From Lysobacteraceae bacterium (GTDB lineage: Bacteria > Pseudomonadota > Gammaproteobacteria > Xanthomonadales > Xanthomonadaceae), in assembly GCA_028293685.1 (NCBI GenBank), contig JAQGOI010000061.1, forward strand, positions 1-7,409: a DNA stretch of 7,409 nt, written 5' to 3'. Under the pieces are notes generated by a model, which was not told where the DNA came from, made no database searches, and saw only the letters and a program-made list of their open reading frames with translations. Positions 1 to 5,945 of this stretch are shown here, in pieces. Position 1 is the stretch's first letter; every line of letters starts with the position of its first letter. The position numbers and the translations under genes were made by a program.

Positions 1-866
1 GCCATGATCGGCTGCGGCGCCATGGTCGGTGCATTGCGCGAACGCCACAGGCAGTACAGGCCGAAGGCGATGACCGGCAGTTCCAGCACCTGACCCATCG
101 TCAGCCAGCCGAAGGCAAGGTAGCCGAGTTGTGCGTCGGGCACGCGCACGAACTCGACGAGGAATCGAAAGCTGCCGTACATCAGCGCGAACAGTGCAGC
201 GACCCTGTAGCGCGGCCGCGGTACCCGCGAATACCACCACAGCACGACGAACATCACCAGGCCTTCCAGCGTCGCTTCGTACAGCGGCGAAGGATGCCGC
301 GCGTAATCGGCCAGCGCGCCGCTGGCGAACTGCGCCTGCAACCGTTCGCTGCTCCAGTGGGCAAATTCAGGCGCACCGGGAAAAACGACGCCCCAACCAG
401 CGTGCGTGAACTTGCCCCACAACTCGCCGTTGATGAAGTTGCCGATGCGACCAAAACCCAGGCCCGGAGGGACCAGCGGCGCGATGAAATCGGCCACGTC
501 GAAGAAGTGCAGGCCGCGTCGTCGCGACCATAGCCACGCTGCAAGCAGCACGCCGACAAGACCTCCGTGGAAGCTCATTCCGCCTTCCCAGACCTTGAAG
601 ATTTCCAGCGGGTTCTGCACATAGGTGGACAGGTCGTAGAACAGGATGTACCCCAGGCGCCCACCCAGCACCACGCCGAGCATTCCGTAGAACAGGAGGT
701 CGCCATAGGCGGCTTCATCGACGCCGGGCAGGCGTCCCTGGCGGATGCGCAGACGTCCCAGGAACCAGCACGCGGCAAACGCCAGCAGGTACATGACGCC
801 GTACCAGTGGATCGAAAGCGGACCCACGTGCACGGCGATCGGGTCCATCTGCTGCAGGAAGATCAT
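1..866 (-). CDS. lgt: Phosphatidylglycerol--prolipoprotein diacylglyceryl transferase (3' end cut by window edge)
   Basis: Inner-membrane enzyme that moves the diacylglyceryl group of phosphatidylglycerol onto the lipobox cysteine of prolipoproteins, the first step of lipoprotein maturation. 288 codons are visible; the family is usually about 260-300 residues, so only a short C-terminal piece should be missing. Visible motifs are an N-terminal IHWYG (residues 19-23), GGRLGY (68-73), GGMSFHGG with His100 (95-102), [15 protein letters not shown] with Arg140 (137-151), HPSPLYEA (191-198) and [14 protein letters not shown] with Arg234 (231-244). These match the Lgt signature and the essential His and Arg positions known from E. 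coli Lgt. The ATG at 866 gives the normal N-terminus, although no strong Shine-Dalgarno precedes it. It lies 144 bp after the second TPM gene on the same strand. Downstream thyA is a common neighbour, but it is outside the window. Identity is secure. Confidence 0.96.
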   Translation of the reverse strand, partial: MIFLQQMDPIAVHVGPLSIHWYGVMYLLAFAACWFLGRLRIRQGRLPGVDEAAYGDLLFYGMLGVVLGGRLGYILFYDLSTYVQNPLEIFKVWEGGMSFHGGLVGVLLAAWLWSRRRGLHFFDVADFIAPLVPPGLGFGRIGNFINGELWGKFTHAGWGVVFPGAPEFAHWSSERLQAQFASGALADYARHPSPLYEATLEGLVMFVVLWWYSRVPRPRYRVAALFALMYGSFRFLVEFVRVPDAQLGYLAFGWLTMGQVLELPVIAFGLYCLWRSRNAPTMAPQPIM

Positions 867-1010
867 TCGGACGGCGCACTCGAAGGAAAGGGGATTTCCG
901 GAATCGGGGATACGGATGCCCTTGCTGGGTTCATCGCGGACACGCGAAGCAGCGGCCATTTTGCCCGAGGTGTCGCCAGCGTGTCCTCGCCGGCCATGAC
1001 GACGCTGCCT

Positions 1011-1517
1011 TCAACCAAGAATGTGGGGCCGGTCGGACAGCTCGTTGCGTGCCGAGTCGCCGTTCCCGCGGGGGAAATGCTCGGCCAGCAATGCCGATAC
1101 GGCCGCCGCGCCGGCAATCGCCGCCGCCTGCGCGTTCGCCCCCTTCAGGTGATCTTCCATCTGCTGGCAGACGCCGCGCCATTGGTCGTCGCCGACGCGC
1201 GCCGCGATGGCACGGTCGGCCACGATCTCGATGCGGCGGTCGGCGATCAGCAGATAGATCAGGACACCGTTGTTGCATTCGGTGTCCCACACCCGCAACC
1301 GGGAAAAAACCTCGACAGCCCGCTGTCGCGGGGTCTGGCCGGCCAGCACGGCGCGCACGGGCAGGGCCGACTCCACTGCAAACACAACCTGACCCTGGTG
1401 CGTGGCTTCACCCTCGGCAATGGTCGCGGCAAGTTGCTGCAGGGCGGCTTCCGGGTACAGCGCGTGCGCCGAGCCGGCGAACAGATGCCGCAGCGCGCGT
1501 TGCACGGCGCCAGCCAT
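1011..1517 (-). CDS. TPM-domain protein without signal peptide (second of a pair)
   Basis: A 168-residue protein made almost wholly of one TPM (TLP18.3/Psb32/MOLO-1) domain. The diagnostic stretch is residues 78-103, with DTECNNGVLIYLLIAD followed by RRIEIVADRAI, typical of the short TPM proteins encoded beside LemA. There is no signal peptide. Residues 129-145 form an Ala-rich hydrophobic stretch that could be a weak helix but not a clear membrane segment, so it is probably cytoplasmic or peripheral. Some TPM domains have been reported to have phosphatase activity; nothing here proves an enzymatic role. The ATG overlaps the TGA of the previous gene by one base (TGATG), and GGGAG lies six bases upstream, so the start is firm and translational coupling is likely. 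The partner is the larger, secreted TPM protein just upstream. Family assignment is confident; function is unknown. Confidence 0.85.
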   Translation of the reverse strand: MAGAVQRALRHLFAGSAHALYPEAALQQLAATIAEGEATHQGQVVFAVESALPVRAVLAGQTPRQRAVEVFSRLRVWDTECNNGVLIYLLIADRRIEIVADRAIAARVGDDQWRGVCQQMEDHLKGANAQAAAIAGAAAVSALLAEHFPRGNGDSARNELSDRPHILG

Positions 1518-2407
1518 CACCAGCTCCCGGAGGCGCCACCGCCTCCGCTCATGCCGCCACCGCCGGACCAGCCGCCACCCCCACCGCCTCCGAATCCGCC
1601 TCCACCAAATCCACCACCACCCAGGCCGCCGAATCCGCCACCGCCACCGGCAAAGCCGCCAGGCGATGGCCGGGACAACCCGAGGAGAAACCCGATCACC
1701 GCGCCCAGGCCACTGACCAGCAGCAATGACGAAAACAACCATGCAACGGCGCCCGCGGCGCCCGCACCCACGACACCGCGCAGCAGCGATGGTGCGCGCC
1801 CAAAAATCCCGCGCGCCAGCTGCGCGACGACGAACGCCGCAAACAATGCGGCCGCCCAGCTGCCGCTGTCGCGCCGGGCACGCGTCGGTGCCTGAGCCAT
1901 CGGCGCCGGAAGGGATTCGCCGTCGATCAACTTGACGATCGCCGCCGATGCATCGGTGAGTCCGCCGGCGTAATCGTCGTTGCGGAATTTCGGCACCATG
2001 TATTCCTGGATGATGCGGTTGCCAATGGCGTCCGGGATCGCGCCTTCCAAGCCATAACCAGGCTCGATGCGCGCGCGATGGTCATCCTTGGCCACCACGA
2101 CCAGCACCCCGTCATCGACCTGCTTGCGACCGAGCTTGTACTGGTCGAATGCACGCGTGGTGTACTGCTCGATGGTTTCCGGCTGCGTCGAAGGCACCAT
2201 CAGCACCTGCAGCTGGCTGCCCTTGCGCTGCTGCAAGGCGAGCGCCTGCTGCACGAGGGCCTGCTTCTGGGCCGGCGTCAGCGTGCCGGTGGTGTCGACC
2301 ACCGGCGAATCCAGCGCCGGGATCGGCACCAGCGCCTGCGCCCAGGCCGCGTTGCATCCCACGCACAGTGCGAGCGCCAAGACCAGATGGCGGAGGACCG
2401 CTGCCAT
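1517..2407 (-). CDS. Secreted, membrane-anchored TPM-domain protein with glycine-rich C-terminal tail (YgcG type)
   Basis: A 296-residue protein. Order: a signal peptide (residues 1-23, likely cleavage after AWA); a TPM domain (about 31-165) containing VVDTTGTLTP (36-45), VDDGVLVVVAKDD (97-109) and RIEPGYGLEGAIPD (113-126); hydrophobic segments at about 184-202 and 213-244; then a tail (250-294) that is about three-quarters glycine and ends in GGGGASGSW. Similar tails ending in ASGSW-like motifs are known in this family. The TPM domain should be periplasmic with the protein anchored in the inner membrane; the side on which the tail lies is uncertain. The ATG at 2407 is the only sensible start, because an in-frame TGA lies eight codons upstream. 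It follows lemA by 37 bp and overlaps the second TPM gene by 1 bp. LemA-TPM-TPM clusters are common in proteobacteria, but their job is unresolved. Confidence 0.9.
   Translation of the reverse strand: MAAVLRHLVLALALCVGCNAAWAQALVPIPALDSPVVDTTGTLTPAQKQALVQQALALQQRKGSQLQVLMVPSTQPETIEQYTTRAFDQYKLGRKQVDDGVLVVVAKDDHRARIEPGYGLEGAIPDAIGNRIIQEYMVPKFRNDDYAGGLTDASAAIVKLIDGESLPAPMAQAPTRARRDSGSWAAALFAAFVVAQLARGIFGRAPSLLRGVVGAGAAGAVAWLFSSLLLVSGLGAVIGFLLGLSRPSPGGFAGGGGGFGGLGGGGFGGGGFGGGGGGGWSGGGGMSGGGGASGSW
1524..1528 (-). promoter_or_regulatory. Ribosome binding site of the second TPM gene, inside the first TPM gene
   Basis: The minus strand reads GGGAG at 1528-1524, six bases before the ATG at 1517. The bases belong to the last codons of the upstream TPM gene (encoding SGSW before TGA), so coding and initiation signals overlap. 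The TGATG stop/start overlap fixes the start of the downstream gene and implies coupled translation. Confidence 0.75.
1526..1660 (-). repeat. Glycine-rich low-complexity coding tract
   Basis: These bases encode residues 250-294 of the first TPM protein, with about 33 glycines in 45 residues, interrupted by Phe, Leu, Trp, Ser and Met. The DNA is a degenerate GGN repeat; the opposite strand is C-rich and reads as long proline runs in one frame. It is a likely place for replication slippage and length variation between strains. The tail is typical of the family, so this is real coding sequence and not an artefact. Confidence 0.85.
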
Positions 2408-2444
2408 CAGTCGCGCGGCAAAAGCGAGTCAGGCATCCGACCGC

Positions 2445-3092
2445 TCAGCCATGCGCCGGAGCCGGCGTTTGCGTCGGTGCTGGTTGCGGCCTGGCGGGTT
2501 GCGGTTGTCCGAAATCGACATTGGGCGGCTGCTGGATCTGCTCGACGTTCTGCACGGTGAAGTTGGGTTTGGGCTTGTAACCGAACATCTTCGCGACAAG
2601 GTTCTGCGGAAACGAGCGGATGTAGGTGTTGTAGTCCTGAACCAGCTGGATGTAACGGCCGCGGGCGACGGTGATGCGGTTTTCGGTGCCTTCCAGCTGC
2701 GCCTGCAGATCGCGGAACGACTGGTCGGATTTCAGGTTCGGGTAGTTCTCGGTCACGACAAGCAATCGGGACAACGCGCTGGACAACTCGCCCTGCGCCT
2801 GCTGGAACTGCGCAAGCGAAGCGGCATCATTGGCATTGACATTGATCTGGCTGACCTTGGCGCGCGCCTCGGTGACACCGATCAGCACCTGCTGCTCCTG
2901 TGCCGCGTAGCCCTTGACGGTGTTCACCAGGGTCGGGATCAGGTCGGCGCGCCGCTTGTATTGGTTGATCACTTCGGACCATCCGGCGTTGACCGCTTCG
3001 TCCTTCTGCTGGATCTGGTTGTAACCGCAGCCGCTGAGCAGGCAAGCCAGAACCAGCAGCAACAGCAGGCGGACAGGAGAAAGGTTTCGCAT
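2445..3092 (-). CDS. lemA: LemA-family lipoprotein
   Basis: A 215-residue protein. The N-terminus is a lipoprotein signal peptide with the lipobox LSGC (Leu19-Cys22), so mature LemA should begin at a diacylated Cys22. The +2 residue is Gly, not Asp, so outer-membrane sorting by the Lol system is plausible. Family hallmarks follow: a conserved first helix with WSEVINQYKRRADLIPTLV (38-56), TVKGYAAQEQQVL (58-70), a long helical region with ENYPNLKSDQSFRDLQ (115-130), EGTENRITVARGRYI (134-148) and YNTYIRSFPQNLVA (154-167). A Pro/Gln/Ala-rich tail fills about 189-213. The ATG at 3092 is chosen because it starts the signal peptide directly and has GGAG seven bases upstream; longer in-frame starts would spoil the signal peptide. 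It heads the LemA-TPM-TPM set. The molecular function of LemA is not established. Confidence 0.93.
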   Translation of the reverse strand: MRNLSPVRLLLLLVLACLLSGCGYNQIQQKDEAVNAGWSEVINQYKRRADLIPTLVNTVKGYAAQEQQVLIGVTEARAKVSQINVNANDAASLAQFQQAQGELSSALSRLLVVTENYPNLKSDQSFRDLQAQLEGTENRITVARGRYIQLVQDYNTYIRSFPQNLVAKMFGYKPKPNFTVQNVEQIQQPPNVDFGQPQPARPQPAPTQTPAPAHG

Positions 3093-3099
3093 GGCATGA

Positions 3100-3103
3100 C
3101 TCC
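3100..3103 (-). promoter_or_regulatory. Ribosome binding site of lemA
   Basis: GGAG on the minus strand, seven bases before the ATG at 3092. It decides between this start and longer in-frame alternatives, which lack a comparable site and would precede the signal peptide with a charged extension. Confidence 0.7.
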
Positions 3104-3115
3104 GGTTGCAGGGGA

Positions 3116-3133
3116 CGCGCCTGGAGAGGCGCG
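3116..3133 (-). other. Hairpin in the lemA leader
   Basis: A perfect 7-bp GC-rich stem (CGCGCCT / AGGCGCG) closes a 4-base loop that reads CTCC on the coding strand. It lies 12 bases upstream of the lemA Shine-Dalgarno. There is no T-tract after it, so it is not a standard intrinsic terminator. It could be an mRNA stability element or a translational control element, or it may be incidental. Confidence 0.45.
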
Positions 3134-3147
3134 GCGGGATCAAACGC

Positions 3148-3176
3148 ATTGCAGCATCACCCGGACCGGCGTGCAA
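3148..3176 (-). promoter_or_regulatory. Possible sigma-70 promoter for lemA-TPM-TPM
   Basis: On the minus strand, TTGCAC (3176-3171) is separated by 17 bases from TGCAAT (3153-3148), and TGC directly precedes the latter, giving an extended -10 look. The -35 match is only partial. It lies in the 90-bp gap after terC, the widest gap upstream of lemA, which supports a separate transcript start there. This is a pattern match only. Confidence 0.35.
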
Positions 3177-3182
3177 ATACAG

Positions 3183-3920
3183 TCAATGCTCCACGGACCG
3201 CAGCCGGCCACGTCGCCTCGCCAACAGGTTGAGCGTCTCGACGGCGGCGGAAAACACCATCGCAATGTAGACATAACCGCGCGGAATGTGGATCGAGAAG
3301 CCGTCGGCGATCAATACCAGCCCGACCATGACGATGAAGGTCAGCGCCAGCATCTTGATCGTCGGGTTGCGGTCGATGAACTCGCCCAGCGGATTGGCGG
3401 CGACCAGCATCAGGATCACCGACACCACGATCGCCGCGATCATCACCGGGATCTGCGACACCATCCCGACCGCGGTAATGACCGAATCGAGCGAAAACAC
3501 GATATCGATGATGGCGATCTGCAGGATCACCATCGTCACCGCCTTGACTGGTCGAGTGTGGACGTCATCCTCGTCGCCTTCACCGACGATGAGATCGCGT
3601 ATCTCCATCGCGCCCTTCACCACCAGGAACACACCACCAAGGATCAGCACCAGGTCGCGAATCGATATCCCCAGGCCGAACAGCGTGAACAGGTTGCTCT
3701 GCATCCGCGCGAGGTAGGCGAGCGACACCAGCAGGCCGATGCGACTGAAGCAGGCCAGCGCGATCCCGAACCGGCGCGCGCGGCTGCGTTGCGCCGGCGG
3801 CAGACGGCTGACAGCAATGGAGATGAAGACGAGGTTGTCGACGCCCAGAACGATTTCCAGCGTGCTCAACGTCACCAGCGCGATCCAGATCTGCGGATCC
3901 GCCACCCATGCGAAGGTCAT
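3183..3920 (-). CDS. TerC-family integral membrane protein (YgdQ-like), probable metal exporter
   Basis: A 245-residue polytopic protein of the TerC family, close in length and motifs to E. coli YgdQ. It shows about seven hydrophobic segments and the two conserved acidic motifs: TLEIVLGVDNLVF (residues 20-32, with Glu22 and Asp29) and IIDIVFSLDSVITAVG (137-152, with Asp139 and Asp145). Between them lie a basic loop (about 41-51), DLVLILGGVFLVVKGAMEI (89-107) and an acidic loop, GEGDEDD (113-119). Several TerC relatives, such as E. coli Alx and Bacillus MeeF/MeeY, export manganese; the substrate of the YgdQ branch is less certain. The ATG at 3920 is supported by the family N-terminus (MTFAWVADP). 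It starts 16 bp after dgkA, and nearly all of that gap is a hairpin. No clear Shine-Dalgarno is seen, so coupling to dgkA is likely. Family secure, substrate inferred. Confidence 0.93.
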   Translation of the reverse strand: MTFAWVADPQIWIALVTLSTLEIVLGVDNLVFISIAVSRLPPAQRSRARRFGIALACFSRIGLLVSLAYLARMQSNLFTLFGLGISIRDLVLILGGVFLVVKGAMEIRDLIVGEGDEDDVHTRPVKAVTMVILQIAIIDIVFSLDSVITAVGMVSQIPVMIAAIVVSVILMLVAANPLGEFIDRNPTIKMLALTFIVMVGLVLIADGFSIHIPRGYVYIAMVFSAAVETLNLLARRRGRLRSVEH

Positions 3921-3935
3921 CGGGTCGCCGACCCG
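3921..3935 (-). other. GC-rich hairpin abutting the terC start codon
   Basis: A perfect 6-bp inverted repeat (CGGGTC / GACCCG) around a 3-base loop fills the dgkA-terC gap. It begins one base after the dgkA TGA and ends immediately before the terC ATG. It occupies the place where a Shine-Dalgarno would sit. A ribosome finishing dgkA would be expected to melt it. Confidence 0.6.
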
Positions 3936-3936
3936 G

Positions 3937-4317
3937 TCACAGGTAACGCGGCCAGAGAATCAGCGCCCAGGTCAGCACGACGCTGATCATCGCTACGAAC
4001 ACGGCCGCGGATCCCATGTCCTTGGCGCGTCCGGCGAGCTCATGATGCTCGGCGCCGTAGCGTTCGATCAGCGCTTCGATCGAGGAGTTCAGCAATTCGA
4101 TCACCAGCACCAGCAGGCAGCTGCCAACCAGCAGCACGCGCTCGACGCCGGTCTGCCCGAGCCACAGGCCCAGTGGCCCGAGGACAGCCAGCAGGTACAC
4201 CTCGAGCCGGAACGAGGATTCGTACAGCCACGCAAACCGCAACCCCTGCAGCGACCACCGCGTGGCCATCAGGATGCGACGCGGACCCCGCGGCAGATGG
4301 CCCAATGCGTCGGCCAT
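3937..4317 (-). CDS. dgkA: Diacylglycerol kinase, bacterial DgkA type
   Basis: A 126-residue inner-membrane kinase that phosphorylates diacylglycerol to phosphatidic acid with ATP, recycling the diacylglycerol released during periplasmic glucan and envelope synthesis. It has the usual size (about 120 residues) and three hydrophobic helices (about 38-54, 60-79 and 103-122). Active-site residues align with E. coli DgkA: Glu33 in YESSFRLE, Glu74, Asn77 and Glu81 in IELLNSSIEALIER, and Asp100 in HHELAGRAKDMGSAAV. These correspond to E. coli Glu28, Glu69, Asn72, Glu76 and Asp95. The ATG at 4317 is preferred because the basic amphipathic stretch RGPRRIL is typical of the family; Met17 at 4269 is a weaker choice. 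It begins two bases after the gcvPB stop (TAAGGATG), with no good Shine-Dalgarno, so translation is probably coupled to gcvPB. Confidence 0.96.
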   Translation of the reverse strand: MADALGHLPRGPRRILMATRWSLQGLRFAWLYESSFRLEVYLLAVLGPLGLWLGQTGVERVLLVGSCLLVLVIELLNSSIEALIERYGAEHHELAGRAKDMGSAAVFVAMISVVLTWALILWPRYL

Positions 4318-4319
4318 CC

Positions 4320-5777
4320 TTACGCCGCCGGCCGAAACGAAACGTCCAGCTCCCTGACCGCCTTGACGTCGTCCAGGCGCCGCACCGGCATCGTGTAGGG
4401 AGCGCCCTTCATGCGCTCCGGCGCGTCGCGCGATTCGGCCAGCAGCTGCGTCATTACCGTGACGAATTCGTCGAGCGTCTCCTTGCTTTCGGTTTCCGTC
4501 GGCTCGATCAGCAGGCACTCGGGAACCAGCAGCGGGAAGTAGTTCGTCGGCGCATGGATGTTGTGATCGAGCAACGCCTTGCTGAAGTCCAGCGCAGTGA
4601 TGCCGTTGGCCTTTTTCTGTGGCTGCACGGTGACGATGAACTCGTGCGACGCGCGACGCTCCGGATATGCCAGCGTGAATCCGGCCTTGCTCAATTGCGC
4701 CGCAAGGTAGTTGGCATTGAGCGTGGCGAACTCGGCAACGCGGGTCATGCCTTCGCGACCGAGCATGCGCGCGTAGACGTAGGCGCGGATGAGCACGCCA
4801 GCGTTGCCTGCGAACGCCGAAAGCCGCCCGATGGTCTGTGGACGATCTTTCCTGCGCAGCCATCGATAGGTTCCGTCGTCATTCCTGCCCACCATCGGAA
4901 TCGGCAGGAAGGGGCGCAGGCGCTCGCTGACGCCAACCGCGCCGGCGCCAGGCCCGCCACCGCCATGCGGCGTCGAAAAGGTCTTGTGCAGGTTCATGTG
5001 GATGGCGTCAAAACCCATGTCGCCGGGTCGCACCTTGCCCAGGATCGCGTTGAGATTGGCGCCGTCGTAGTACAGCAGTCCGCCAGCGGCATGCACGAGT
5101 CTGGCGATCTCGACGATGCGACGCTCGAACACGCCGATCGTCGACGGATTGGTCAGCATGATGCCGGCGGTTCGCGGGCCGAGCACGGCTTTCAAGGCTT
5201 CGACGTCGACATCGCCGTTGGCCAGCGTCGGGATCTCACGCACCACGCAACCGCACATCACCGCCGTTGCCGGGTTGGTGCCGTGCGCGGCGTCGGGGAC
5301 GATGATCTCGTTGCGCTGCAGGTCACCGCGCGACTTGTGGTACGCCATGATCATCGCGACCCCGGCGAACTCGCCCTGTGCACCGGCCATCGGCGCCAGC
5401 GACACACCGCCCTTCATGCCGGTGACTTCGGCCAGGATTTCCTGCAGGTCGAACATGCACGACAGGAATCCCTGCGACAGCACATCCGGCGCGTAGGGAT
5501 GCCGGTTGGCGAAGCCGTCCATCAGCGCGACCGACTGGCAGGCGCGCGGGTTGTATTTCATCGTGCACGAGCCCAACGGATAGAAGTTGGTATCGATCGA
5601 GAAATTCTTGCGGCTGAGGTTGGTGTAGTGGCGCACCACCTGCAGCTCCGAGACCTCCGGCAATCCGACGGGCGTGTCGCGCAGCAACGCGGCGGGAATG
5701 TCTGTGGGGGTTGCCTGATCGGCAGGGTGTTGGACGCTGGCGCCGCGACCGGGCTGGGACTGCTCGAAAATCAACAT
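4320..5777 (-). CDS. gcvPB: Glycine dehydrogenase (decarboxylating) subunit 2, P-protein
   Basis: C-terminal half of the split, PLP-dependent P-protein of the glycine cleavage system. With GcvPA it decarboxylates glycine and passes the aminomethyl group to the lipoyl arm of GcvH. 485 residues, the normal length for the subunit. Visible motifs: [15 protein letters not shown] (64-78), [17 protein letters not shown] (120-136), DAAHGTNPA (162-170), NPSTIGVFE (210-218), YDGANLNA with Asp238 (237-244), and [18 protein letters not shown] (260-277), where Lys265 should bind PLP. The ATG at 5777 gives the family N-terminus ([11 protein letters not shown]); a TTG at 5834 in the same frame is unlikely. 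No Shine-Dalgarno precedes the ATG. It heads a run of seven same-strand genes and is followed two bases later by dgkA. gcvPA is not beside it. A CRP-like operator lies 40 bp upstream. Confidence 0.97.
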   Translation of the reverse strand: MLIFEQSQPGRGASVQHPADQATPTDIPAALLRDTPVGLPEVSELQVVRHYTNLSRKNFSIDTNFYPLGSCTMKYNPRACQSVALMDGFANRHPYAPDVLSQGFLSCMFDLQEILAEVTGMKGGVSLAPMAGAQGEFAGVAMIMAYHKSRGDLQRNEIIVPDAAHGTNPATAVMCGCVVREIPTLANGDVDVEALKAVLGPRTAGIMLTNPSTIGVFERRIVEIARLVHAAGGLLYYDGANLNAILGKVRPGDMGFDAIHMNLHKTFSTPHGGGGPGAGAVGVSERLRPFLPIPMVGRNDDGTYRWLRRKDRPQTIGRLSAFAGNAGVLIRAYVYARMLGREGMTRVAEFATLNANYLAAQLSKAGFTLAYPERRASHEFIVTVQPQKKANGITALDFSKALLDHNIHAPTNYFPLLVPECLLIEPTETESKETLDEFVTVMTQLLAESRDAPERMKGAPYTMPVRRLDDVKAVRELDVSFRPAA

Positions 5778-5817
5778 GGAGGGCGAAAGTCCGTAAGGCC
5801 GGGCGGCCGCGACAAGG

Positions 5818-5833
5818 TGTGAATTTTGCCACA
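5818..5833. promoter_or_regulatory. CRP/Clp-type operator between gcvPB and the peptide transporter
   Basis: The plus strand reads TGTGA-ATTTTG-CCACA, nine of ten matches to the CRP core palindrome TGTGA-N6-TCACA. The near side is 40 bp upstream of the gcvPB ATG and the far side is 112 bp upstream of the transporter ATG, so one site could serve both divergent genes. In Xanthomonadales, Clp, the CRP homologue, recognises this same consensus and responds to cyclic di-GMP. Which regulator acts here cannot be told from this window, and no strong -10/-35 pair is visible for either gene. Confidence 0.5.
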
Positions 5834-5945
5834 AGGGGTTGCTGGCTGGAGGGCCCGAGACGCCGGGACCATGACTTTCGGCAGGGTGTCATTGTTCCCT
5901 GGCGTGCTATCGATGCCGGATCGCCACACGCGCTCCTGGAATGAC

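Noticed and set aside
867..1010. Intrinsic terminator between TPM2 and lgt
   Set aside because: Only a weak 5-bp inverted repeat (CGAGG/CCTCG) with a long loop and no T-tract is present, so read-through into lgt remains possible.
567..1895. Plus-strand frame containing a striking polyproline stretch
   Set aside because: The proline runs are the reverse complement of the glycine-rich tail codons of the minus-strand TPM protein. The frame also crosses lgt and TPM2 antisense.
2407..2436. Nine-codon minus-strand frame ending in TGATG at the TPM1 start
   Set aside because: It is too short to judge. The overlap with the TPM1 ATG may aid reinitiation, but a stop at that place is easily due to chance.
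3921..3936. yybP-ykoY manganese riboswitch upstream of the TerC gene
   Set aside because: The gap to dgkA is only 16 bp, far too short for that aptamer. Only a simple hairpin is present.
2067..3986. Plus-strand open frame of about 639 codons
   Set aside because: It runs antisense through the TPM1, lemA and terC genes and the gaps between them. The translation is low-complexity and charged with no recognisable domain; the minus-strand genes are well supported.
4173..5822. Plus-strand open frame of about 549 codons
   Set aside because: It is antisense to gcvPB and dgkA. Those two genes have intact catalytic motifs, and this frame has none.
5719..5889. Twelve-base direct repeat TCGGCAGGGTGT (5719-5730 and 5878-5889)
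   Set aside because: One repeat of this length is expected by chance in 7.4 kb, and the first copy is inside gcvPB codons.
5778..5945. Glycine riboswitch upstream of gcvPB
   Set aside because: I looked because gcv genes are often controlled this way, but the region shows no recognisable aptamer core and is short for a tandem glycine aptamer.
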